A stretch of 64,000 nt of DNA from Trebonia sp963811335 (GTDB lineage Bacteria > Actinomycetota > Actinomycetes > Streptosporangiales > Streptosporangiaceae): positions 1 to 64,000 of the forward strand of contig CAWERB010000024.1 of assembly GCA_963811335.1 (NCBI GenBank). The letters run 5' to 3'. The notes under the pieces are model-generated. The model did no database searches, was not told where the DNA came from, and saw only the letters and a program-made list of their open reading frames with translations. The stretch's first letter is position 1. Each line of letters begins with the position of its first letter. The position numbers and the translations under genes are program-made. Shown here one piece after another: positions 53,499-63,524 of the stretch.

Positions 53499-55522
53499 CG
53501 GGCCCTCTGCTCAGGTGTGAGCAACGGGAGACTGATGGTGACCGTGGTCCCCTCGCCGTCGGCCGAACGCAGGCGGATGTCGCCGTGGTGGTTCTCGATG
53601 ATCGTCGCGGCGATGCTCAGCCCGAGGCCGGATCCCGGGATGGCCCGCTCTACCGCGTTGGACGCACGGAAGAACGGGGTGAACAGAGAATGCTGTTCCT
53701 TCCCTGGTATCCCGATACCGCTATCCGCCACGCGCAGGACCGCGGTGCCGTCCTCGCGGCCAGCCGTCACGATGACGCGGCCACCCGCCGGGGTGTACTT
53801 CACGGCGTTGGACAGCAGGTTGACCAGCACGCGGTCGAGCTGAGCGGCGTCCGCGTTCACCGTCAGGCCCGGTTCGCAGCGGGACACGTCCAGGTGGAGC
53901 CCGTTTGCGCGCGCCGTCGGCCGGATCGCGTCGGCCGCCGCGGGCACGACCGCGGCCAGGTCAACGGGCCGCAACTCGGAGCCGAACACGCCCATCTCGA
54001 TCTTGGACATGGTGAGCATGTCCTCGATCAGCCCCCGCAGCCGCTTCGTGCTGCGCTCGACCGCGGCCAGCGCCGCCGCCTGCTGCTCGCTCACCGGGCC
54101 CATATCGCCGTCCATGAGCATCTCGGCGTATCCGGCGATGCTGGTGAGCGGGGTCTGCAGGTCGTGCGAGGCCGACGCGATGAAGCTGGTCTTGGCGCGG
54201 TCCACCGCGCGCAGCTGCGCGACGAGTGCCTCCTCCTCTTGGTACATCAGGGCGTGCTCCAGGCCCCGGCCGATCTCGCCGGCCAGCGACTCGATCTCGG
54301 CCTGCTCGATGGCGGTCCACGGCCGGTCCGCGTCGTTGCGCAGCAGGGCCAGGACGCCCTGCGGCTCCTGCCCGGTACCGAACGGCACTACCAGCAGGTA
54401 CGTGCCGCCGGCGCCGGCCAGCACCTCGCGCACTTGCTCGGAGAATCCCCCCGCTGCGGACGGGCGCAGGTCGACGGACCTGCTGCCGTGGCGCCGGTAG
54501 ATGTCGGCGATCCTGTCGTAGCGGTCGAAGGAGTCGGCTTCCCGGCTAAGCACCGCACCGAGCTCGGCGCTGACGCGGTCGCCTTCCGGCAGTGTCAGCC
54601 GCCGGTCACGGAACTGCGCGACCCAGACTCGGTCGCAGGCCAGGGCCTCGGTCAAATCGGTGATCGCCTCCTTGGTGATGGCGTCGGCCCGTAGGTGCTC
54701 GCGGATCCGCACCGCGGTGTCCCGCATCGCCGCCTTAAGGCGCTTGCGGTCCTCCTCCACCGCGCGTAGCCGGTCGTTCTCGTCCGCGAGGTGATTGATC
54801 GACGCGGCGAGCTCCCAGGTCTCGGCCGGGCCGCCCGGCACCGTCCGAGCCGAGTAGTCGCCCGCGGCGAGCCTGCGGACCGTCTTCGTGGTTGCGCGCA
54901 GCGGGATGATGCCTCCCCGCACCAGGAACAGCGTGTAGCCGACCGGGATGATCAGCGCGACGATGATCGCGCCCGCGGTTGCGCCCGTCCCTACGCCGAG
55001 CGAGCGCTGGGCTACGGAAGCGAGGGCGGACCTGATGGTCGCCAGGCTGCGCTGCAGATGGTCGCTCTGACTCACGTACAGGTCGGATAGCGTGGTGGCC
55101 TGGGTGAACAAAGGGCTGGGCCGCGAACTGCCCGCTGGTGCCGCCGCCAGCTCGTCATCCAGCCGGTACGCGGCGGCGGCGGTCCGTGCCTGGCGTTCCA
55201 GGTCCGCCAGCATGACCGGCCAGGCCGCGGCGCGTGCCTGGCTGAGCGTGACGGTATACAGGAACCGCGCGTTGTAGTAGGACTGCAGGAACCGGTCCGC
55301 GCCCGTGATCTGGTAGCCACGCAGCGACCGCTGGGCGTCGAGGAAGCTTTTCTGCATCGACGCGTTGGCCAGCTCCAGCTGTGACACCTGTCCGGTGGCG
55401 GTGATGGCTGAGTCCTGGGCCATTGCCCCGGTCAGGACGAACACGGTCGTGCCGGCGATGAACGCGACCTGCACGACGACGCCGATGGCCGCGTAGTAAA
55501 GCACCGAGCGGCGGGCCTTCAT
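53495..55522 (-). CDS. Sensor histidine kinase with CHASE3-like, HAMP and GAF domains
   Basis: About 675 residues from MKARRSVLYYAAIGVVVQVA; starts at 55576 or 55603 are possible. Two membrane segments enclose a CHASE3-like domain (QKSFLDAQRSLRGYQITGAD). HAMP follows LIIPVGYTLFLVRGGIIPLR, then a GAF-like domain with RVWVAQFRDRRLTLPEGDRV, the H-box SASHDLQTPLTSIAGYAEML and the ATPase boxes NLLSNAVKYTPAGG and GSGLGLSIAATIIENHHG. No response regulator is coupled to it; the single-domain regulator at 56796 is the nearest. Confidence 0.9.
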   Translation of the reverse strand: MKARRSVLYYAAIGVVVQVAFIAGTTVFVLTGAMAQDSAITATGQVSQLELANASMQKSFLDAQRSLRGYQITGADRFLQSYYNARFLYTVTLSQARAAAWPVMLADLERQARTAAAAYRLDDELAAAPAGSSRPSPLFTQATTLSDLYVSQSDHLQRSLATIRSALASVAQRSLGVGTGATAGAIIVALIIPVGYTLFLVRGGIIPLRATTKTVRRLAAGDYSARTVPGGPAETWELAASINHLADENDRLRAVEEDRKRLKAAMRDTAVRIREHLRADAITKEAITDLTEALACDRVWVAQFRDRRLTLPEGDRVSAELGAVLSREADSFDRYDRIADIYRRHGSRSVDLRPSAAGGFSEQVREVLAGAGGTYLLVVPFGTGQEPQGVLALLRNDADRPWTAIEQAEIESLAGEIGRGLEHALMYQEEEALVAQLRAVDRAKTSFIASASHDLQTPLTSIAGYAEMLMDGDMGPVSEQQAAALAAVERSTKRLRGLIEDMLTMSKIEMGVFGSELRPVDLAAVVPAAADAIRPTARANGLHLDVSRCEPGLTVNADAAQLDRVLVNLLSNAVKYTPAGGRVIVTAGREDGTAVLRVADSGIGIPGKEQHSLFTPFFRASNAVERAIPGSGLGLSIAATIIENHHGDIRLRSADGEGTTVTISLPLLTPEQRAR

Positions 55523-55696
55523 GACCGAGGACCCGCCCTCGGTAGGCCGGAACTCGTGGCGCAGCCACCTGCCCATTGGGCACTCACGGTTACCATAGCT
55601 CAACAGTGAGTATATCTGTGCTGCAGGGAAGGCGGCCGGCCGGACGGATGCGGCCAGGCCGAGACCGGGACCAGGCCGAGACAGGGAAACGCGGAC

Positions 55697-56821
55697 GTGA
55701 TGGCATCATGGCTGAGCGGGCGGCGGGCGCCTCGCATCGCCGCTGCTGCCGTGGCGCTCGGCGCGCTCCTCCCGATTGCGGTCGCGACAACGATCTGGCG
55801 CTACCAGGCCGCCCTTTCCCTGCTGCCATCCGAGGCGGCCGGGCGAGCCGGCGATGCCGTGCGGGCCGAGGCAAGCACCGACACCGCCCAGGCCCTGGCG
55901 GCCGGGGTCGTCGCGCTGCTTCTCGGACTGCTCACGGGGTTCCTGCTGGCCCGGCTGATTAGCATGATCCGCGGCGGCGTCAAGCGCGAGGACGACCTGA
56001 TGGAGACGGTGGGGAGGCTGTCGGACCGCGGCGCGCTTGTCGACAAGCTCCGCGCCACCTCGGAGGTACTCGCTGAGGTCGCGGGGGGCCTGAGCGAAGA
56101 GTCGGAAAACGCGGTGGCCGCCCTCGGAGAGCAGTCCACCGCCATCACCCAGAGCTCATCAACGATGGAGGAGATATCGGTCACCGCCGCCGCCCTCGCG
56201 GATACCGTTGCGTCGGTCGCCGGCGCGGCCGAGCGGACCGGCGCCACCATGCGGGAAATGCAGGAGAAAGTGCAGGTCATCGCCTCCCGCACGTTGTCGC
56301 TTGGCGAGCGGGCGCAGAAGATCGGCGAGATACTTGACCTGATAAACGCCATCATCGATGAGACGAAGTTGCTCGCATTGAACGCGGCGATCGAGTCCGC
56401 CCGCGCCGGGGAGGCGGGCAAGGGTTTCGCCGTGGTGGCGGGCGAAGTGGCGAACCTGGCGGAGAGATCGGTCCGGTCTATCGATTCCATCGCCGGGCTC
56501 GTGGCGGGGGTGCGGGACGAGACCAGCGCCACCGTGATGGCCACCGAGCAGGGAACCCACCAGGTCGATGAGGTCCGCAAGCTGATGGAATCCACGCTTG
56601 GCATGCTCCGGGGATCGATTGACACTGCCAATCAGCAGAAGTCGGCCACCGCGGAACTGGACGGAGAGCTGCAGCAGATCCGCGCCGCGACGGACCGGAT
56701 CGCCGCGGACCAGATGCAGCGGACCGCCACGGCGAAGCGGCTGGCCACGCTGGCCGAGGAGATCACCGCCGTGCTGCATTCCGGAGTCTCGCGGGCTACT
56801 CCCGGCCAAGCAGAGCGTTGA
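55697..56821 (+). CDS. Methyl-accepting chemotaxis-type protein
   Basis: 374 residues (GTG 55697 or ATG 55700). Two membrane segments (AAAAVALGALLPIAVATTIW; VVALLLGLLTGFLLARLI) frame a loop of only about 40 residues, too small for a usual sensor domain. The signalling hairpin tip reads ETKLLALNAAIESARAGEAG then KGFAVVAGEVANLAERSVRS. Its last 26 bases overlap the 3' end of the response regulator on the other strand. Divergent from the kinase gene. Confidence 0.87.
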   Translation: MMASWLSGRRAPRIAAAAVALGALLPIAVATTIWRYQAALSLLPSEAAGRAGDAVRAEASTDTAQALAAGVVALLLGLLTGFLLARLISMIRGGVKREDDLMETVGRLSDRGALVDKLRATSEVLAEVAGGLSEESENAVAALGEQSTAITQSSSTMEEISVTAAALADTVASVAGAAERTGATMREMQEKVQVIASRTLSLGERAQKIGEILDLINAIIDETKLLALNAAIESARAGEAGKGFAVVAGEVANLAERSVRSIDSIAGLVAGVRDETSATVMATEQGTHQVDEVRKLMESTLGMLRGSIDTANQQKSATAELDGELQQIRAATDRIAADQMQRTATAKRLATLAEEITAVLHSGVSRATPGQAER

Positions 56822-57164
56822 CGCGCGCGGCGAGTTCACGCGGGCTGAACGGCTTGGCGATGTACTCACTGGCCCCGGCGGCGAGTCCCGAGTCGATGTC
56901 GCCCTGCTGCGCGCGGGCCGTCAGGATGATGATCGGCACGTCCGCGGTGGCCGGGTCCTGCCGGAGCCCACGGCACACCTCCAGCCCGGATGCCACCGGC
57001 ATCACCACGTCAAGCACCACTAGGTCCGGCGCGTGCTCGCGGGCGTCGGCGAGCGCCGCTGCCCCGTCACCGAAAGCCCTGACGACGTGGCCGGCCTGCT
57101 CCAGCTTCAGCGTGATGAGACGGCGGATATCCGCCTCATCCTCAGCGAGAAGAATCTTGGCCAT
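56796..57164 (-). CDS. Single-domain response regulator (CheY-like)
   Basis: 122 residues from MAKILLAEDEADIRRLITLK. Acidic pair EDE, phospho-acceptor in LVVLDVVMPV and Lys in AKPFSPRELA. No output domain. The last gene of the chemosensory operon, 58 bases after CheR, so a likely target of CheA; it could also serve the kinase at 53495. Confidence 0.9.
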   Translation of the reverse strand: MAKILLAEDEADIRRLITLKLEQAGHVVRAFGDGAAALADAREHAPDLVVLDVVMPVASGLEVCRGLRQDPATADVPIIILTARAQQGDIDSGLAAGASEYIAKPFSPRELAARVNALLGRE

Positions 57165-57222
57165 ACGTCCCCCAGTTATCCTCGTTATCGAGCCCGCGGG
57201 TGAATCCCGCTCTGTGCGTTGC

Positions 57223-58469
57223 TCACTGCCGTCTTCCGCGCGCGGCGAGCCTTGCCCGGCAGGCGGCCGCGATGTCGCCGACATCGATCTGCTGTAGCAC
57301 CAGGTTGTGCCGGTCATCGTCGGGATCCAGCGTGCGCAGGGCTTGTCCGTACGCGCGCCGCGCGGCGTCGGCATCTCCGAGTGCGTCGTGCGCGCAGCCA
57401 AGCGTGAAGGCCGCGATAGCGAACGAGGGATCGGCGTACAGCGCCCGGCGGAACGCCGTGACGGCCTCATCAGGGGCGCCTTTCTCGAGCATGATCAGGC
57501 CGTATCCGAATTGGGCATCGGCGTCGAGCGGGTCCGCCGTAAGCAACGGTGTCAGCAGGGAAAGCGCGCCGTCCCTGTCGCCCGCGCCCGCGGCGGCCAG
57601 GGCCGCGGACACCCGCTGGCCGCGGGTGGACGGCCGGCCGCAGGTGGCTCGCACGGGCGGTGCCGCGGGGTGTCCGGCCAGGATGCCGGACCATCGGCGG
57701 GCTGGATTCGTAGCGCCCGGTTCAGGCTGTCCGCCGCGCCGACCAGCAGCCTGCCGCCGGGCCGCAGCGATCCGCGCAGCAGGCCGAGCACGCGCTCGGC
57801 GGCCGGGGTGTCGAAGTAGATCAGCACGTTCCTGCAGGTGATTATGTCAAACCCGGTCTCACCCGGCGGCGGCGCCGGGTCGCCGACGAGGTTGTGGCGG
57901 CGGAACCTGACGAGTTCGCGCAGTCGCGGCGTCACCAGGTAGCTGCCGTCGGGCTGCCGTTCCAGGTAACGGCGGCGCAGCGGTTCGCCGAGCCCGCGGA
58001 CGGCGCGTTCCAGGTACCGGCCGGCCGTGGCGGCGGTGAGCGCGGCACCGGAGATGTCCGTGCCGAGGACGTCGACCGGCGGTCGCCCCGGGCCGAAGGC
58101 CTCCGCGGCGAGCATCGCGAGCGTGTAGGGTTCTTCCCCGGTGGAACAAGCCGTGGCCCAGACGCGGATAACCGCGGACTGCTCCGTCGGCCCGGCCAGC
58201 ACGCGCTGGAAGATCTCGCGCCACGCGATGGCGTCGAATTGGCCGCGATCCCGCAGGAAGCTTGTCTCGCGGACCGTCACCTCGTCGATCAGCCGGTCCA
58301 TCAGGCGCTGACCGGTCACCGGGTCCGACAAGGCGAGCACGAAGGCGCCGGGTTCGAGATCGGGCGCCGCGCGGTGCAGCGCCGAACGGAGCGTGCTATC
58401 CGCTTCCGGGAGGATGATCCCCGTCTCCCCGCGGATGAGCCAGGCCAGGTAGGCGAGGGGCGTCGTCAC
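57223..58469 (-). CDS. cheR: CheR methyltransferase with C-terminal TPR repeats, one frameshift
   Basis: ATG 58469 overlaps the CheB stop. CheR blocks: VTVRETSFLRDRGQFDAIAW, VWATACSTGEEPYTLAMLAA (SAM site) and IITCRNVLIYFDTPAAERVL. A shift near 57670 separates the TPR part, SLLTPLLTADPLDADAQFGY, ALYADPSFAIAAFTLGCAHD and ARRAYGQALRTLDPDDDRHN. CheR-TPR fusions methylate receptor glutamates and bind partners through the TPRs; they are typical of non-flagellar or specialised chemosensory systems. Confidence 0.86.
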
Positions 58470-59521
58470 GTCCCGTTCCCCTGTTCGGGCAACGGGGCGT
58501 AACGCAGGCCGGTTAGGCAGTCGGCGATCTCGTCCGGGCCGAGCACGAGGTCTACCCCGCTGACGATCGCGGCCTGCGGCATGCCAAAGGCTACGGCGGA
58601 CTCCTCGCTCTGGGTGACCGCCAGGCCGCCCAGGCCGCGGACGGCGGCGGCGCCGGCGGCGCCGTCCCGGCCCATGCCGGTGAGCACGACAGCCACGCCG
58701 GTGCGGCCGGCGGCCTCGGCGATGCTGCTGAGCAGCACGTCTCCGGAGGGCCGGTACAGGCCCGCGGCCGCCTGGCGGTCAAGTCGCAGCCGTCCGGGCG
58801 CGGCCAGCTTCAAGTGCGCGCCATCGGGGGCCAGCCAGGCGCCGGGCGCCCGCAACGGTCCCTCCGCGGCTACCCGGACAGGCAGCGGCACCATCTGGTC
58901 AAGCCAGCGAGCCAAGCCCTCGGTGAACCCCTCGGTGATGTGCTGGACCACGAGGATCGGTATGGGGTAAGCGGCGGGCAGGCCGCCGAGCAGCCGGAGG
59001 AGTACGTAGGGCCCGCCCATGGACCCGCATATCCCGATCACCGAGGCGTCGCGTACCGGGCCGTGGCTAACCGGTGACCTGCGCAGCGACGCACGAGGAT
59101 GCCGGATGACGCGCGCACGGCTAGCCATCCTGACCCGCCGCCGGAACGCCGCCGCCGTGCTTCCTGCGGGGTCACGGAGGTCGAGGTCCGCCTTGGACGC
59201 GGTATCGAGCGCACCCGCGGCTAGCGCCGCGGTGGCCTTCCCCGGCGCATTGGGAAGACTGCCGGAGAGCATGATGATGGGCACCGGCCAGTAGCTCATG
59301 ATCTCCTCAACCGCCGCCAGCCCGTCGATCCCGGGCAGCAGGATGTCGATCGTCAGCAAGTCCGGCTTGACGTGCGGGAGCGCGGCTATCGCCTCTTCAG
59401 CGGTGGAGTACACAGCCACCACGCTTATGTCGCCGTCATACTCGAGCAGGTGCCGCAGGCCGAGCGCGTACGTGTGCGAGTCTTCGCAGATCAGCACCCT
59501 TGTTACCAGAGGTTCTGTCAC
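58466..59521 (-). CDS. cheB: CheB receptor methylesterase
   Basis: 351 residues. The receiver half has LICEDSHTYALGLRHLLEYD and TIDILLPGIDGLAAV. The esterase half has the catalytic Ser in IGICGSMGGPYVLLRLLGGL, His in VVQHITEGFTEGLARWLDQM and Asp in VVLTGMGRDGAAGAAAVRGL. It removes methyl groups added by CheR. Four-base overlaps on both sides. Confidence 0.92.
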   Translation of the reverse strand: MTEPLVTRVLICEDSHTYALGLRHLLEYDGDISVVAVYSTAEEAIAALPHVKPDLLTIDILLPGIDGLAAVEEIMSYWPVPIIMLSGSLPNAPGKATAALAAGALDTASKADLDLRDPAGSTAAAFRRRVRMASRARVIRHPRASLRRSPVSHGPVRDASVIGICGSMGGPYVLLRLLGGLPAAYPIPILVVQHITEGFTEGLARWLDQMVPLPVRVAAEGPLRAPGAWLAPDGAHLKLAAPGRLRLDRQAAAGLYRPSGDVLLSSIAEAAGRTGVAVVLTGMGRDGAAGAAAVRGLGGLAVTQSEESAVAFGMPQAAIVSGVDLVLGPDEIADCLTGLRYAPLPEQGNGT

Positions 59522-61608
59522 CGTCCGATGAGCCCTTCGACCGTGGAGAGCAGAGCCTGCTGACTAAAGCTGCGTTTCGTCATGTAAGCGTCGGCGCCCG
59601 CCTCGATCCCCCGGCGGCGCTCCTCTTCCGATCCGTGCGAGGTCACGATGATGACCGGCAGCGCGGAGCGCGCCGGGTCGGCACGGATGGCCCGGACCAG
59701 CCCGATTCCGTCAAGCTCCGGCATCTCCAGGTCGGTGACCACCAGCCCGACACCGGGATCGCGGCTGAGCACGGAAAGCGCGTCCCGTCCGTCACGTGCG
59801 GTGGCTACCGAGTAGCCGGCGGCCTCCAGGATGCTGCGCTGGAGCTCGCGTACGGTGAAGGAATCCTCGACGACGAGAACCGTGGGGATCGCGGCGGCGG
59901 GTGCGTCGGCCGCCCGCGCCGCCTGGGCGCCGCCGCGGCCGCGGGCGAGCAGCGCCGGGTCCACGAGCAGCGCGATCCGGTCGTCGGCGAGTATCGCGGC
60001 GCCGAGGTAACCGGTAACCGTGCCGAGCAGCGGGCCAAGCGGCTTGACAATCACCTCCTCCTGCCCGATCAGCGCGTCACAGGCGACCGCTATCCGCCGG
60101 CCTCCGACCGCGATGATCAGCGCGGGCGGGCGCGGGGCGAGCGGCGGCGCGTGCACCCCGAGCAGTTCGGCCACGTCGGCGACTGGAAGCGATCTTCCGC
60201 GCACGTTAAGCGATGGAAGGCCTTGTATCGTCGCGGTCTTCGTCACGAGGACACCTTCTTCCGCCGCGGCGAGCGGTACGCCGATCACCACGCCGGCGCG
60301 CTCGAACATCAGGACTTCGAGCAGCGCCACCGCGAGCGGGAGCACCAGCGACACTTCCGTGCCCGCACCAGGCTCGCTGCGGATCTCGAAACGGCCGCCA
60401 AGACCGTGCGTGTAGGAACGCACGGCGTCCAGCCCGACACCGCGGCCGGCCAGCTTGCTCACCTCGCCCGCGGTGGAGTAGCCAGGCCGCGAGAGCAGGC
60501 CAGTCAGCCCGCCCTCCCGGCGCGCGAACTCGAGCACCTCCGGCGAGACTCCCCTGCCGTCATCCGTGACGATGATCTCCACCAGGCTGCCCCGCGGGAC
60601 CGCGCGCAGCGTGATTCGCCCAACGGGCGGCTTGTCGGCTAGCTCCCGCTCGGCGGGCGGTTCGATCCCGTGCGCCACCGCATTGCGCAGCAGGTGCAGG
60701 AGAGGATCAGAAAGGCTCTCGAGGATCGCCCGGTCAAGCTCGGTGTCGCCGCCGTCCACGGTGAACTCGACCCGCTTGCCTTCCGCCCGCGCGAGATCGC
60801 GGACGGCGCGGGGCATCGGCCCGGCGATCATCTTGAGCGGCAGCGTCCGCATCTCGATCGCGGCGTCCTTCAGCTCATTCAGCGTGCGGACATCGGGCCG
60901 CAGGCCTGGTGGCGGCACGGTGCCCGTGCTGCGCACCGCGTGCGCGATCCGCCGCGCGTCCTGCATCGCCTCGCCAACGACGTCGAGCAGGTGATCGATC
61001 TTCGCCGCGGGGACCCGAACCGACAGGCCCTCGCTGCCCGGGCCACGCGGCATCCGCTCGCCCGCTGCCGGACCGCCGTCCGCACCCGGCGGCTGGCTAG
61101 CGTCCTGCCGCGTCTCCGGCGGGCTCGCCTCGGCGGGCGGTGGCTCGGGCTGCGGTGGCTCGGCGGGCGGTGGCTCGGGATGCGGTGGCTCGGCGGGCGG
61201 TGGCTCGGCGGGCGGGCTGACCTGGCCGCCCGCCAGGGCGCTCTCGCTCGCGGCCAGCTCACCGAGGACCGCGTCCACGGGGACCTGCTGGCCGCCGACC
61301 AGCTCGCGGATCACGCTGGTGACGCTCAGCAGCGAAGTCGCCAGCTCAGCGGGGAGCGACCCGCTGCGCCTGACGGCGGCGAGGACATCCTCGGCCGCGT
61401 GCGCGACTGTGCTCACGCCTTCGAAGCCGAACATCGCCGCCGACCCCTTGATCGTGTGGGCGTTGCGGAACAGTGACTCGATTACCTCCGGGCCGGCGCC
61501 GCCGGCCTCGCCCGCGAGCAGTGCCGCTTCCATCTCATCCAGCCGCTGCATCACCTCGTCGTGGAAGGTCTGGCGCAGCTCGGCATCGGCTTCCGGGTCG
61601 CCGCTCAT
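59518..61608 (-). CDS. cheA: CheA histidine kinase with C-terminal receiver domain
   Basis: About 696 residues from MSGDPEADAELRQTFHDEVM. The Hpt His is in FRNAHTIKGSAAMFGFEGVS. After a Pro/Glu/Ala linker (DNA repeat 61141-61215) come the ATPase boxes (ESLSDPLLHLLRNAVAHGIE, IVTDDGRGVSPEV, GRGVGLDAVRSYTHGLGGRF), a CheW-like domain and a receiver domain (VVTDLEMPELDGIGLVRAIR). No separate dimerisation-P2 domain is evident. A hybrid CheA-REC suits regulation of gliding, pili or gene expression more than flagella. Confidence 0.92.
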   Translation of the reverse strand: MSGDPEADAELRQTFHDEVMQRLDEMEAALLAGEAGGAGPEVIESLFRNAHTIKGSAAMFGFEGVSTVAHAAEDVLAAVRRSGSLPAELATSLLSVTSVIRELVGGQQVPVDAVLGELAASESALAGGQVSPPAEPPPAEPPHPEPPPAEPPQPEPPPAEASPPETRQDASQPPGADGGPAAGERMPRGPGSEGLSVRVPAAKIDHLLDVVGEAMQDARRIAHAVRSTGTVPPPGLRPDVRTLNELKDAAIEMRTLPLKMIAGPMPRAVRDLARAEGKRVEFTVDGGDTELDRAILESLSDPLLHLLRNAVAHGIEPPAERELADKPPVGRITLRAVPRGSLVEIIVTDDGRGVSPEVLEFARREGGLTGLLSRPGYSTAGEVSKLAGRGVGLDAVRSYTHGLGGRFEIRSEPGAGTEVSLVLPLAVALLEVLMFERAGVVIGVPLAAAEEGVLVTKTATIQGLPSLNVRGRSLPVADVAELLGVHAPPLAPRPPALIIAVGGRRIAVACDALIGQEEVIVKPLGPLLGTVTGYLGAAILADDRIALLVDPALLARGRGGAQAARAADAPAAAIPTVLVVEDSFTVRELQRSILEAAGYSVATARDGRDALSVLSRDPGVGLVVTDLEMPELDGIGLVRAIRADPARSALPVIIVTSHGSEEERRRGIEAGADAYMTKRSFSQQALLSTVEGLIGR
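61141..61215. repeat. 30-bp tandem repeat coding the CheA linker
   Basis: A 30-bp unit occurs twice (61141-61170, 61171-61200) with one base changed and half a unit after it. It codes PPAEPPxPEP-type linker between the phosphotransfer and catalytic domains. Confidence 0.75.
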
Positions 61609-62033
61609 GACTGACCCCTCAGCCATTCGAATATCGCGGCCACGTCGATCACCCCGATCAGCTCGCCGTCGTGCAGCATGGTGCCAACCAGGAATTCCGA
61701 TTCCGTCTCTTCGGCCGGATCTGGCAGCTCGCCAACGTCGACTACCTGATCGACCGCGAAGCCCGCCCTGATTCCCGACGCCTCGGTGACCAGGAGCGGC
61801 GCTGCCGTCCCCGGCCTTGGCGTGCCCCTCCGCTCAGCGAGACCGGCGGTGCCGAGGACCTGCGCCAGCCCGATGACCGGGAGAATCTGGCCGTGCAGGC
61901 TCCTGATGCCGAGTATCTCGCCGCGGGCGCCCGGCACGATGGTCGGCTGGCCAAGGTCGACGATCTCAACGACGTTCATGACCGGGATGGCGTACATCTC
62001 TCCGGCGGTCGTGATGCGGGTGTAGGTGTTCAT
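61605..62033 (-). CDS. cheW: CheW coupling protein
   Basis: 142 residues from MNTYTRITTAGEMYAIPVMN. IVDLGQPTIVPGARGEILGI, RSLHGQILPVIGLAQVLG and GIRAGFAVDQVVDV are CheW beta-barrel blocks. It joins the receptors to CheA. Four-base overlaps with both neighbours. Confidence 0.92.
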   Translation of the reverse strand: MNTYTRITTAGEMYAIPVMNVVEIVDLGQPTIVPGARGEILGIRSLHGQILPVIGLAQVLGTAGLAERRGTPRPGTAAPLLVTEASGIRAGFAVDQVVDVGELPDPAEETESEFLVGTMLHDGELIGVIDVAAIFEWLRGQS

Positions 62034-63524
62034 GGGCGGGTTTCCGTGGTCTGGAGGGCGGTTTCGATTTCGGTGACGAGTTGTTCCAGGCGCTGGGCGG
62101 TGGCGGCCCACTGGGCTTGCTCGCTGGCGAGGTGGTCGGCGGCGTCGCGGATCTGCCGGGCGGCTGCGTCAACCTGGTCGGCGGCGGATTTCTGCTGCTG
62201 GGTGACGAGGATGGACTCCTCCAGGACGGCGGCGGTGGAGCTCATCAGGTCCCCGATGTCGCGGGCCTGGCTGATGGCCTGCTCGGTGGCCATGATGGTG
62301 GCGTTGGTCTCGTCCTGGACGCCGGCGATGATCTCACCGATGGAGCCGGTGGAGCGGACCGAGCGCTCGGCGAGGTTGCGGACCTCCGTGGCGACCACGG
62401 CGAACCCCTTGCCCGCCTCCCCGGCCCGGGCCGCCTCGATGGCGGCGTTGAGTGCGAGCAGGTTGGTCTGGCCGGAGATGTCGTTGATCAGCTGGAGGAT
62501 CTCGCCGATCTTCTGGGTCCGCTCGCCGAGTGACAGCGCCCGGTCGGCGATGGCCTGGACCTTGTCTTGCATGTCGCGCATGGTGTCGGCGGTGTGCTCG
62601 GCGTTCTGGGAGACGGTGCGGACGGTGTCGGCGATGGTGCCGGCGGTAGTCGCCAGCTCCTGGATGGTGGCCGATGTCTCGGTGACGGCGGCGGACTGCT
62701 GGCCGGTGGCCGCGGCGGCGCTGGCGGCGGCGGTGCGCAGCTCGTCGGACACCCCGCCGAGTACCGCCGACGCCGACCGCAGCCGGGCCAGCAGCTCATC
62801 ACGGTCACCCAGCCGGCCAAGCGCCCCGGACAGCTCCGCCTCCCGCCGGTAAGACCGCCGCAGCAACCGCACCGAATACGAGCCGAACCCCGCTGCGGCA
62901 GCGAGCCCGAGCACGACGACGATGATCGCGACGATTAGGGCCTCGTCGGCGGCCGAGCGGGCGGCGGCCTGCGCTTGATCGCCGCGGGTATCTTGCAGCG
63001 TGCTCAGCGTGTTCAGCCACCTGGTCACTGGACTGGCCGCGGCGGTGAGCGCCCCGGTCGCGGCGGCCTCGCGGGCCGCGGTAGTGCCGGCCGCGCCGCT
63101 AACCCGCTGGAAGGTGGCGTGGTAGACCGTGTCGGCCCGCTCGGCGGCCGTGCGGGCGGCCTCCTCTGCCGGGCTGTCGGTCACCACCTGCCCAATTCGC
63201 CGGTTGAAGGCGGCGTGCTGGGCGTTCGCGTGTCGCGAGTACCGCACCGGACGGGGCGTAGATGTGCTGGCGACTGGCCAGCCGCTCGCTATAGAAGGAT
63301 TCGACCACGAGTGACGTGGCCACGGCGTCGGTCCGCGCGTCGAGCGCGACCCGGTAGCGGCTGGTGGCCTCCTGGTAGCGCCATACCCCGATGCTCCCGG
63401 TCAGGGCGGCGACTGTCACTACGGCGAGGCTGACCCATATCATCCGGCGCGACGTCGTGGGGGCAGCCGCACGCGGCCGTGCGGGCCCGCCGCTGCCGGT
63501 GCCGGCGGGTGCGTGGCCGGTCAT
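62030..63524 (-). CDS. Methyl-accepting chemotaxis protein, one frameshift
   Basis: ATG 63524 (MTGHAPAGTGSGGPARPRAA). First membrane segment MIWVSLAVVTVAALTGSIGV, a helical sensor region of about 150 residues, second segment ALIVAIIVVVLGLAAAAGFG. An extra base near 63250 shifts the frame; mending joins ASRQHIYAPS to RYSRHANAQHAAFNRRIGQ. The signalling domain has QKIGEILQLINDISGQTNLL and ALNAAIEAARAGEAGKGFAV. Its 3' 479 bases are identical to those of the next gene. Confidence 0.88.
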
